From: Piezodorus guildinii
Taxonomy: Eukaryota; Arthropoda; Insecta; Hemiptera; Pentatomidae
Assembly: GCA_023052935.1 (NCBI GenBank)
Contig: CM041292.1
Location: forward strand, 197,152,299-197,216,298
Reading direction: 5' to 3'
Length of the DNA stretch: 64,000 nucleotides
A program made the translations under genes and the position numbers. This document shows, in pieces, positions 44,972-55,547 of this stretch (positions are counted from its first letter, which is position 1; each line of letters opens with the position of its first letter). The notes under the pieces were generated by a model. It was given only the letters and a program-made list of their open reading frames with translations, was not told the DNA's origin and did not search any database.

Positions 44972-45574
44972 TATAATAAAGCTCTTCTGTACAAAAACAC
45001 AAAAATTACATTAAAAATATATTTATGCTACTTTCTTCTTTATTTGACCTAATTCGTTCAATTTTTTCAATACTTATCGGTTTTTTATCAATGCTAAAAG
45101 ATGATATAGTCATTTTTAAAGAAAATACAAAATTAACGTTACTTTAGGAAAAAAAAATTTATCATATCGACTTTTAAGCCCTATTAGACTATTTCAATCA
45201 GAATGAAACCTACATCATATTAAAGAATATTAAATGTTCTATCAATATAGCAAGTTTGATTAAAATCGCAAGAAGGTGGAAAACGCGTGGTATAAAGTGA
45301 CTCTACAGGTTTGCCGATTTATATAAAAACAAGTTGCTGTACCATCTCGGGCGTATAGTTATGTAACTATATAGTTAATGTAACATTTCAGTTTAATACG
45401 ACTTCGTTTTCACGCTATACTACTTACCACACACACGATGGATACACAGGCCTTTTAGTGGAACTTGGTTATTTGGTATCAGGATAGCTGACCCCAAACG
45501 TTTTGTTCATTTAAAAATTTGAAAGTTTTCACGATCGCAATACTTTCCCTTTCCATATATCTATATACTCGATG

Positions 45575-45783
45575 ACATTTTATATGGTAGGGTTATCACT
45601 CCCTACGCCTATTTTTGTGGGTGGCTGTCAATTAGCTGACGGGTCCCACATACACGGGGGAGATTGTGAGTGAATCCCCATTTATTTGTATGCTTGAAAA
45701 AAGTCCTCCTGGGACTGAGATTCGAACTCACAACTTCAGCGTGGCAGTCTAGCACGCTAACCATTCAGCCACGGGCTACTCAT
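45575..45783 (-). mobile_element. tRNA-derived SINE (tRNA-Ser/Leu-like head)
   Basis: The minus strand from about 45,780 reads 'gtagcccgtggctgaatgg' then ttagcgtgctagac, and the B box gagttcgaatctc follows near 45,730. The head resembles a long-variable-arm tRNA such as tRNA-Ser. It is followed by a ~130-bp body and inserted near the right end of family M. A functional tRNA is unlikely because no acceptor stem closes. Confidence 0.65.
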
Positions 45784-45810
45784 TTATATATAGGTAAGCA
45801 AAAGTAAAAA

Positions 45811-46242
45811 TGAAATTTAAAATAGGTTCGATTAAAAAATAAGGATTATATAAAGGTTTAAAGAAATAGTTGTAAGAACCGACATGAATGTTATTTGAAC
45901 ACGGAGTAACATGGTAGAGAAAACAAAGAAAAAAATTTTTTTTCCTGGCCCTCATTCGGAAGACGTGTTACTTGGAAGCGAACAGGGATACCCGCGGATC
46001 ATTACCCAGAGGTTGTTTCTAGAACAATAATCCTCTTTTATGGTGCCCTGATTCTCTCACATCAATGGTCCTCCGAGAAATATCTGCCATTCCACAAAGG
46101 AAAAACCCTTTTCCTTCATTGTATAATAATTTATATTGACATATAAATTTTTATAGTATATTAAGGGAAATATAAATATATATTTTATATTTCAATTATT
46201 AACCATAAAAATTTCTTATCTAAATTTAATTGAGAGAAAAAT
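45811..46242. other. Unassigned DNA
   Basis: No feature recognised. The same stretch reappears, degraded, at about 50,900-51,230. Confidence 0.35.
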
Positions 46243-46461
46243 TAATCTGTTCCGCTAGGATAGGCCACACTATCACACATCACTCACCCAATAGACACCC
46301 CAAAGTGCCAACACTGTAACAACCCACTTACTGTCAGACACATATTCGAGGAATGTTCTTTTTACCAATCATATTTAAACAGATTAGAAATAAGACCTGA
46401 TGCAGCCACCTTATTGAGCAATGACGAAAATAATATTAAATTATTGCTAAACTTTCTTTAA
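46243..46461 (+). pseudogene. C-terminal tail of an I/R1-type LINE ORF2
   Basis: The frame from 46,263 to the stop at 46,459-46,461 encodes a CCHC-type tail: CQHCNNPLTVRHIFEEC, then SYLNRLEIRPDA and NIKLLLNFL. A single-base shift just upstream separates it from an RIGHT-like block (R.GHT). This pattern is typical of the region after RNase H in I, R1 and related LINEs. Only the last ~70 codons remain. A damaged duplicate lies at about 51,240-51,420. Confidence 0.7.
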
Positions 46462-46629
46462 GGCCCAGCAACTACTAAATAAAATATAGGGAATCTGTAC
46501 ACAAATATAATAGTGTGGGACTAACTATCTTTCTTTGATTTTTTAATTTTTATTTTTTAGTTCAATTCATTAATTAATTAATTAATTTATTTATTATCTT
46601 TTATTTTTGAGTTTAGATAGAAATTAAGT

Positions 46630-47724
46630 CTGGCACCCAGGACTGCTGTATAAACTCCGTGAATTTCTTTCTCCAACATACTTTCTACTCATCCAGTCCT
46701 ACCTCTCCGACAGATCCTTCAAAATAAATCACAATCGCTCCTATTCATCTCTTTTTACCAGTCTGCTGGTGTTCGTCAGGACAGCATTCTGGGACCCATC
46801 CTTTACACAGTTTATACAGCTGATATCCCAACCCATCCTAACACATTCCTTTCTACCTATGCCGATGGCACTTGCGTGCTATCTGTTCGCGATTACGCGA
46901 ATTAAAAATAATAATATTTATTTTGATTTATTTTAATTTAAATTTCAATAGGTCGCGCCATGGATACGGCACAGATGTTTAATTCGACTAGCTTTTGTTT
47001 TTTGCTATAGTGTCAGTGTGAATTGAGATTCTGTCCCGATTGCATGTTTTTGTAGTCCGTGACGATATTTGTGGTGATATTCGATTCCCGGTCACGATAG
47101 AGGGACTCAATTTTAAGAATTTAGGTTCTCCTAAGTTTTACAAGATAAATCTAAGAGCAGCTGGAGGAGACTGCCGAGCCTGAGCGGGCCCGTTCTAGAA
47201 GACACAAGATGGCGATTAGGTAAGCTGCTGTCTATCTTAAATTTATTTGTAAAACGACTTGGAGATCCCTTATTCTGGGCAGAATCAAAATTTAAAGTTT
47301 TTTTTTATTATTATTTTTTTACCATACAGTCCACAACCAGAAAATTTTAATTGGTACAATTAGTACCACTATCAGTTCATAATGATCCCAGTATTGCCTC
47401 TCAAACTCTCCAATCCCACATCAGAGACCTTGAGGTACGGTGTCAGAATTGGAGAATTAAAATAAATTCCAATAATTCCTATCAAATTACCTTTAACCTT
47501 CGTCGAAAACCTATGACATCCTGCCCTACAGTTTCCTTTGATGATATTCCGCTTGTCCCGATTGAACAGGTCCACTATTTAGGACTCCTGCCTAAAAAAC
47601 GCCTTATATGGAATCCGCATACAAGACTGAAAATACTAGAAACTGATCGACGTTTTCGGCTACTCCAAAACTTACTAGACAGACGCTCTAACTTTTCACT
47701 TAACTACAAAAGACTCATTAACAT
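46630..47724 (+). mobile_element. Jockey-like LINE, split by a ~480-bp insertion
   Basis: The left piece (46,630-46,888) encodes SYLSDRSFKINHNRSYSS, AGVRQDSILGPILY and the motif-C region with STYADGT in place of FADDT, a loss of catalytic Asp. The right piece (47,369-47,724) continues with QSHIRDLEVRCQNWRIKIN, then LGLLPKKRLIWNPHTRLK and LNYKRLINI. An insertion at 46,889-47,368 separates them. After 47,724 a hAT-like terminus interrupts the element, and its continuation is found only at about 52,400. Confidence 0.85.
46889..47368. mobile_element. ~480-bp unclassified insertion with 10-bp target duplication
   Basis: Interrupts the Jockey frame between two near-identical 10-mers, ctatctgttc (46,879-46,888) and ctatcagttc (47,369-47,378). 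No coding frame, no clear inverted repeats and no tRNA boxes. A pyrimidine/T-rich run (about 47,299-47,320) lies near the right end. Retroposon or unknown DNA transposon. A degraded copy sits at about 51,780-52,085. Confidence 0.6.
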
Positions 47725-47930
47725 TAGTGATGGGCAAATACTCAAAAAATTTGAGTACTGATTACTGTAATCAAATGATGCTCGCCGCTGATTACAAAAT
47801 GTACTCAGCTTTCCTCCTGATTACTTTCTATTTTCCTCTGTAATCAAAATTTTCGTACTTTTGAGTACTTGATTACTTGAGTACTTGATTACTTTTTTAT
47901 ATGAGGTGGCCAGAATAGAGAATATTACCT
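47725..47930 (+). mobile_element. hAT-like transposon terminus
   Basis: Starts 'tagtgatgggcaaatactc', matching the usual hAT terminal form (c/t)agtgatgggcaaa. Repeated 'gagtactgattac/gtaatcaa' subterminal motifs follow. It breaks the Jockey frame exactly after 'attaacat'. No transposase is seen and the opposite terminus is not found. Confidence 0.6.
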
Positions 47931-48009
47931 ACATCTATTAAGTACTGGTTTAATCGATTTTTAGGTCTATTAATAATTTCTTTAAGCCATCTTTTATTTC
48001 ATTATATCG

Positions 48010-50040
48010 GATTTACGATTCGGAACTTTTTCGTATTTATTGGATACTAGGATCAGTAGCTGCATTCCCAAAGGTTCGTTACCGACTAAACTATTAATTT
48101 TAATCGCGCTCGCTCAAATATAGGTTTATTATAACTTTTTCGTATTTATTGGATACTAGACTAAGTAGCTGCGTTCCTAAAGGTTCGTTACCGACTATAC
48201 TATTAATTTTAATCGCGCTCGCTCAAATATGGGTTTATTATAACTTTTTCGTATTTATTGGATACTAGGATCAGTAGCTGCATTCCCAAAGGTTCGTTAC
48301 CGATTATACTATTAATTTTAATCGCGCTCGCTCAAATATGGGTTTATTATAACTTTTTCGTATTTATTGGATACTAGGATCAGTAGCTGCATTCCCAAAG
48401 GTTCGTTACCGATTATACTATTAATTTTAATCGCGCTCGCTCAAATATGGGTTTATTATAACTTTTTCGTATTTATTGGATACTAGGATCAGTAGCTTCG
48501 TTCCCAAAGGTTCGTTACCGACTAAAACTATTAATTTTAATCGCGCTCGCTCAAATATGAGTTTATTATAACTTTTTCGTATTTATTGGATACTAGGATC
48601 AGTAGCTTCGTTCCCAAAGGTTCGTTACCGACTAAACTATTAATTTTAATCGCGCTCGCTCAAATATAGGTTTATTATAACTTTTTCGTATTTATTGGAT
48701 ACTAGACTAAGTAGCTGCGTTCCCAAAGGTTCGTTACCGATTATACTATTAATTTTAATCGCGCTCGCTCAAATATGGGTTTATTATAACTTTTTCGTAT
48801 TTATTGGATACTAGGATCAGTAGCTGCGTTCCCAAAGGTTCGTTACCAACTAAACTATTAATTTTAATCGCGCTCGCTCAAATATGGGTTTATTATAACT
48901 TTTTCGTATTTATTGGATACTAGGATCAGTAGCTGCGTTCCCAAAGGTTCGTTACCGACTAAACTATTAATTTTAATCGGTCTCGCTCTAATATGGGTTT
49001 ATTATAACTTTTTCGTATTTATTGGATACTAGGATCAGTAGCTGCGTTCCAAAGGTTCGTTACCGATTATACTATTAATTTTAATCGCGCTCGCTCAAAT
49101 ATGGGTTTATTATAACTTTTTCGTATTTATTGGATACTAGGATCAGTAGCTGCATTCCCAAAGGTTCGTTACCGACTAAACTATTAATTTTAATCGCTCT
49201 CGCTCAAATATAGGTTTATTATAACTTTTTCGTATTTATTGGATACTAGACTAAGTAGCTGCGTTCCTAAAGGTTCGTTACCGACTATACTATTAATTTT
49301 AATCGCGCTCGCTCAAATATGGGTTTATTATATAACTTTTTCGTATTTATTGGATACTAGGATCAGTAGCTGCATTCCCAAAGGTTCGTTACCGATTATA
49401 CTATTAATTTTAATCGCGCTCGCTCAAATATGGGTTTATTATAACTTTTTCGTATTTATTGGATACTAGGATCAGTAGCTGCGTTCCCAAAGGTTCGTTA
49501 CCGACTAAACTATTAATTTTAATCGCGCTCGCTCAAATATAGGTTTATTATAACTTTTTCGTATTTATTGGATACTAGACTAAGTAGCTGCGTTCCCAAA
49601 GGTTCGTTACCGATTATACTATTAATTTTAATCGCGCTCGCTCAAATATGGGTTTCTTATAACTTTTTCGTATTTATTGGATACTAGGATCAGTAGCTGC
49701 ATTCCCAAAGGTTCGTTACCGATTATACTATTAATTTTAATCGCGCTCGCTCAAATATGGGTTTATTATAACTTTTTCGTATTTATTGGATACTAGGCTC
49801 AGTTGCTGCGTTACGGGGGGTTCTTTCTCGACCATTCTATTAATTATTCGTACGCTCTCTCAAATATGGGTTTATTATAACTTTTTCGTATTTATTGGAT
49901 ACTAGGCTCAGTTGCTGCGTTACGGGGGGTTCTTTCCCGACCATTCTATTAATTATTCGTGTGCTCGCTCCAATATGGGTTTATTGTGATTGTTTCGTAT
50001 TTATCTGATACTAGACTAAATAGCTGCGTTACCAACGGTT
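48010..50040 (+). repeat. 109-bp satellite array, ~19 units
   Basis: Units start 'ggatactagg' at 48,042, 48,151, 48,260, 48,369 and 48,478 and continue at the same spacing to about 50,006. Each contains 'aaaggttcgttaccgac', 'attaattttaatcgcgctcg' and 'tttattataactttttcg'. Variant units (ctaagtagctgcg) occur at positions 2, 7, 12 and 15. Units 1-3 recur as units 11-13, i.e. 1,090 bp apart. The last three units are diverged (acggggggttc), as array edges usually are. Confidence 0.95.
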
Positions 50041-50280
50041 CTTATGATTATCACACTTAATTTTAACATTTCTCTTTCCAGAATATATTGATTTTAGTAC
50101 TAATTTCTGTATTTTGTTTTCGGTTTGGCTGATAAACGTTTTATTGGTTTTAAGTTTGTTCGGATGAAAATTGATTTGTTTTGACTTCTTCGTGTTTCTT
50201 TTCTATGCTAATTTCTGTATTGGGTTTTGGGGGATTTAGTTAGTGAATGTGTTAATGTTTTTTTAGTCAATTGGACTAAT
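50041..50280. other. Unassigned DNA after the satellite
   Basis: No terminus of the hAT-like element is visible. From about 50,280 the sequence becomes a degraded copy of 45,090 onwards. Confidence 0.4.
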
Positions 50281-52420
50281 GTATGTTTATTTCGTGTTTT
50301 TTGTTACTTTTCATCAATTGGATACGTTTTTTTATCAATCTAAAAGATATTAGTCTATTTTTAATGTTTAGATAAAAATTAACGCTGAAAAGAACCATTT
50401 ATATATGCAGCCTATTTATTTCAATCAAAATGAAAAACAATTAAAAATATAAATTTTCTATCAAAAGCAATCGATTGAAATCCATGAATAAAACCGTTTG
50501 ACAAATCCATTATTAAAAAAGTTCTTACATTCAGTATAAAAAATATTACAGAACATGTTTAATACAAAACCTTACGCTAGTTTAGCCAATAAAATGATAA
50601 CGGGTTATAGGGTAACTTGGCATCTTGGTTACCAGGATGGCCCCAAAGTGCATTAAAAATTTGAAAACGTTATATCAGACCAATATTCCGTCACACGAAT
50701 AATTACTATGACTTTTATGGTGGGTTACACCCCCTACGCTTTTGGGTGGCTGTCAATATATGAGGGGTTCTAATAACCAAATTGTGAGCGAATCGCGCAT
50801 TAATTTATTGAAAAATTCGGGCTATTGAACACACTTGTGGCACACCGCTAACACAGCCAGGGTATCATTTATAATACGGTAAGCAAAAGTATAAAATGAA
50901 AACATATAGGTCGTTAAAATAAGGATTATAATTAAAGAAATTTTGGGAAAACGCATGACTTACCTTAACACAACTTAAAAAACAAGAAAAAATTTTTTCA
51001 GCCCTATTCGAAGACGGTACGAGCGACGATTAGAATCATTAAGATTGTTTTAAATCGGTAATCCTTTTTTGGTGCTATCTCTCACAGCAATGTCTAGTAT
51101 TCCCATTAAAAGGAAAAAGCTTCTTCATTGAAAATATTTATATGACCATAAAATTTAATGTATATTGGCCGAACCTTTAAATGCAACTATTTTATATTTA
51201 TATTACCAATAAATATCTAAATAAGTTGAAGAAAAATTATTTTGGATAGGCACCTACATTAAATAACCCAAAGTAACACTGTAACAACCACTTTATGACC
51301 AGACTATTAGTTTTTTACATCAATTAAACGATAAGTAATAAGATATCACCCTTATTGAGCAATGACGCGAATAAATTAATTAATGCTAATTTCGTTAACC
51401 GCAACCAATTTAGGGAATCTGCACTAATAGTGTGCTACTATCCTTATTTTAATCAATAACATTAATAATTAAATTATTATGCGACTTTATTTTAGTTTAG
51501 TAGAACATAATCTGGCAACCCGGGCTGCTGTATAAATCCTAATTTTTCTCCAAATACTTTATATCATCCAGTCTATTGACAGATCCTTAAAATAAATTAC
51601 AATCGTCTATACATCCTTTGGAACCAGCTACTGTTCCTAGTACAGCATTCTACCCATAACAGTTTATACAGCTTGACACCCAACCCATCTAACATAATAG
51701 TTATATCGAGGAACTTTGGACGCACTTACTCACCTATACCAATTAAAAAAATAATTTATTAATTAATTAATTAAATTTACAGAGGCGCGCATGATAAAAG
51801 ATAGTTTAATTCGACAGCTTTTGGCTAAGGCAGTAATTAGATTTGTACCGATTGCATTTTTACGAATATTGTTGATATTGATTCCGGCCGATAGAGGGAC
51901 TCAATTTAAAATTAATATTTTACGTAATCAGAACATGGGGAGACGCCAGCTCTGAGGGCCTTTATTAACCAGTATAATACGGTAAGTAGTGTTAAATAAA
52001 TTTCATTGTAAAAACACAATTGGGACCCTTATATCGATTAATCTGAAGAGTTTTATTTCTATAAATATCTTCCATAAGTCAATACCAGAAAATTTAATTA
52101 TACATTATTAACGTATAGTTATAATAATCCGAGCTCAATTCTCAATACAAAGATTGGGCGTTCAGAAATTAAATTAAATATAAATTCCAATAATATCTAT
52201 CAAATTACCTATTAGCCTTCGTCATAAAAACTATGAATCTGCCTACAGTATTCCTACTGATAATTACGCTTTTGATTAACAGGTCCACATTTAAGAACCC
52301 TGCCTAAAAAACGTTATTGGAATCACGCATACAAGTTGAAATACAGAAATACAGTTTTCCTACTAAATTTATAGAGAGTATTTTCACTTCTACAAAACTC
52401 ATTAACATGACAATCATAAG
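50281..52420. repeat. Deletion-riddled duplicate of 45,090-47,724
   Basis: Collinear with the left flank of the satellite across family M tail, SINE (50,700-50,880), the I/R1 tail (51,240-51,420), the Jockey left piece (51,490-51,720), the 480-bp insertion (51,780-52,085) and the Jockey right piece. It is about 2.1 kb against 2.6 kb in the original. The loss is spread as many small deletions, so its sequence quality looks poor. Confidence 0.85.
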
Positions 52421-52860
52421 GCCTATCTGGACCTATGGAGTTGAGCTATGGGGCTCTACTAAACCATCCAATTCTTCCCGTATCCAATCCTTACAATCCA
52501 AAATCCTTCGTAAAATCCTCAACGCTCCATACTTTGTCACTAACAAAATCATTCATAAAGACCTCCATGTTCCGTATGTAGCTAATTTGGCCCGTACCAG
52601 GTATCATTCCTTCCATGACAAACTCCATTCCCACTCTAATCCACTAGTTTCAATCCTTGCTTCCTCTACAATTCCTGATAATCCACCGAGGCGTCTGAAG
52701 AGAAGATGGCCTCGAGACCTTCTTGTTTAGATTGATTACTAGAGTGCTGCCAATCGGCAGTTTTTCTTCACGTTTTTCATGTACATTTCTTTCATCAGCA
52801 TATTTACTTGATGTATTGTAGTAGTTATAAAAGTAGAAATTGGATAAAATGAACAAAAGA
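52400..52860 (+). mobile_element. Jockey-like LINE 3' end (uninterrupted continuation)
   Basis: After 'ctcattaacat' this copy continues with MTIIRPIWTYGVELWG, QSKILRKILNAPYFVTNK and RRLKRRWPRDLL, and a stop near 52,730. It thus supplies the part missing after 47,724. The sequence is clean again from about 52,420. Confidence 0.85.
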
Positions 52861-52954
52861 AATAAGGGCGTTGATGACCCTCGGGTTTTACACCTGAAAA
52901 CCCGAACCCACAACATAATCTGTTCCGCAAAACACACTTATTTAAATTGTCACC

Positions 52955-53650
52955 ATTTTTACTTTCGCTTACTTATATATGAATAAATAAGATAAATCGT
53001 AAGGAAATGTATTGCGATCTTGGAAATTTTCGAATTAAAGTTTTAGACGGAAATGCGCGTTTTAGGGTCCCCTGGGTCCAAATAACCAAGTCCCGAAAAA
53101 AGGTCTGGGTGGGTGTCTGGTGAGCTTAGTGCAAAAACAAAAAGTCGCACAAAACTGATATTATATATTAGAGGTATAAGTTATATACGAGCAAGACGTT
53201 ACAGCAAATTATTCATCAAAATCGACTGACCAAAAGAGCCACTTTATACCATGCGATTAAATTTCATTCAGATTAAAATGGTCTGACATTCTAAATTTTC
53301 TTTCTTTAAACTACCTTTAATTGTGTACATTTTTTTAAATAATGAGTATAGTAATATAAACGTATAATATACCGTTGGAAACATAAATATTTAAAAAAAG
53401 TCATTATCTGATACAAAAATTTGTAAATTGCAATATAAAGTGACGAATATGGAATAAACTTATTACCGATTAACAATTTAAAATACTCATAATGTTTATT
53501 CTGAATCATATGTTTCCAACGACAATAAATTCTCGTTTTATTAAAATCAACTAAAAATATTTTTCAAATTGAAGTATATTTAGTAGTTCTTAAATCGATT
53601 TTAAAAGTCAGTTTAAGTGAAAGTCGCGTGTTGTCCGCACCAGATTTTTT
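52955..53650 (-). mobile_element. Family M, minus orientation
   Basis: The right terminus (tactttcgcttac, attgcgatcttgg) is at the left and the left terminus (aagtgaaagtcgcgtgttg, gcaccaga) at 53,615-53,645. The interior block 'ccactttataccatgcg' is present. Lacks part of the interior. Confidence 0.75.
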
Positions 53651-54169
53651 TTCATTTTAGTGTTGGATGAATAATTTTTTTTTTTTTTTTCTATTTTGAA
53701 TTAAATATTCATTCTCATTGGTCTAGTAAACTTTCATGTATTTTGATGAGAGTTGAGCAAGAATAATGTACCAATTTCTAGACGAATTCTATTTTTAGAA
53801 CTATCATACTCCAGCTTTCTGTTATCAAGTTTGTTTAAAATATTAATGACAAGTATTTATTTATAGATGTTAATTTATTTAGTTAGGCATCAAGTTATAG
53901 AAGAGTTAGGAATATTAGGGGTGAATTATTTTAAAATACGTTTTAGAAAATTAATTTTTTTTTTTTTTTTTCAACAACAATTTTTATTGAGTAAAATTAC
54001 AATCTGTCCCGATTTGGACCTCAATAGTAGTGCTGATAAATATCATACATACTACATTCATACAATATTTACACGGCATGAAATTACAATAAAATATATA
54101 CACAATAATGAATCAATACAATAAAGTCAAGAATTGAGAAAAGTAAAATAAAGTTAGAGTTTAAAAATG
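53651..54169. other. Unassigned AT-rich DNA
   Basis: Contains two poly-T tracts (53,677-53,691 and 53,957-53,970). 53,800-53,900 in reverse matches the region at 12,960-13,110 ('tatttataga' and 'atcaagtttgttaaa'-like), so part of the duplicated 10-13 kb sequence has a relative here on the other strand. Confidence 0.4.
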
Positions 54170-54240
54170 TTAAAGAATTAAATTGATTCCACCGGAAACA
54201 GGTGTTTCTGATTAAATAATCTAAAAATTTAATCATTATC

Positions 54241-54272
54241 TGAGAGAGAAAGAGAGAGAGAGAGAGAGAAAG
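54241..54272. repeat. (GA)n microsatellite
   Basis: Short run of GA/AGAG repeats. Confidence 0.9.
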
Positions 54273-55547
54273 AAATAGTTCTTTATTAGGTAATATTACA
54301 ATCAGTCCAATTTAGGACATTTTTAATAGTGATAAAGTATTACATTCACAAGATATATACAAAATAATAAATTTATATAATAATAATACAATATGCATAT
54401 ATACAAAACTAAATGAATAAAAATACTATACAAAACTAAATCAATTTAAATATTATACAAAACAAAATCAATAAAAATATTATACAAAAGTCACTCATAC
54501 CTATAATCATTATCTAGAACAATCACATTTTTCATCACTCCATTACTTTACACAACTTTGTGTACAAGATCATACATATTTTATTTAATTATTATTTCCC
54601 TACAAAGTATTTTTCCTATTTATTTAGTTATCAAATTTGTTCAACCAGAAAATTTACATTTTTTTTTTTTTTTTAATTTAAAATATTATTTTAGTAACAT
54701 TGGTCAACAAGATAATATGATGCTTTTCTTGTAACCTACAAAATAAAAGGTACTTACAATTTCGGATTTAAGGCCATGTCAGACTACTATAATCAGAATG
54801 TAACTAACGTCATATTAAAAACTCATTAAATTTAACATCGACGAATTCGGCTGAAATTATTTAGACTTTTTGTGTGAATTGCTAAACATTGCGAAATTCG
54901 TGGTATAAAGTGGCTCTTCTGTTTCCCTAATATTTTTTTAAAATGTTTATTTCACGCATACGCGATTCTAAAATACGAAATTTCAGTTTTACATAAGTTA
55001 TCGTTTTCAAGCAAGACTTACCACGCTCACAGCTTTTAGTGGGAATAGGACATTTGGACTCAAGGGATCCTTAAACGTGTATTTAGAGAGAAAACTTTTT
55101 TTTTTTTTTTTATTATTATTTATTACGAGATAATACAATCTGCCACCTTCTGGGGCAATGAATATTAATGATATAAGAAATCATTCATTCCATATGTACA
55201 TTGGAAATAAAATAAAAATAAATAATTAACAAAGTTCAAACAAAGAAGAAAGAAAAAAAAATATATATACACAAAATTAAATAAATACTATAAAGAAAAT
55301 AATAATAACAATCTTGTTCACATTCATACCTATTTACAATATTTACAAACTGCCCCTGGGATCACCGAATCAAACCTCGAGATCCACTGGTGGATGTCGA
55401 GGCACAATGCCAGAAGATCCCAGCGCCTCTCATTCAACCGCGTCACTGGTCTTGAGAGCCAGTGGAGGCTGAGCGAGGGCGCTAGAGCCACATACACTCA
55501 GGGCATGAGTGGAGAAGCCAGCCATTGCCAGCACTCCAATGACGTAT

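Larger units (their letters stand above)
44079..45810 (+). mobile_element. Family M, split by mariner and SINE
   Basis: M pieces lie at 44,079-44,356, 44,972-45,574 and about 45,783-45,810. The first carries the terminus ('cacacgatttttaattaac'). The second has 'cgtggtataaagtga', an ACAC block and 'cacgatcgcaatacttt'. The third restores the end 'ggtaagcaaaagtaaaa'. A mariner-like MITE and a tRNA-derived SINE interrupt it. Confidence 0.75.

Noticed and set aside
45700..45783. tRNA-Ser gene
   Set aside because: A and B boxes are present, but no closed acceptor stem or terminator is seen and a SINE body follows.
49239..49469. Short repeated protein across satellite units, and the idea of a CRISPR array
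   Set aside because: The units are direct tandem copies without spacers, and the 109-bp period is not a multiple of three, so frames close quickly.
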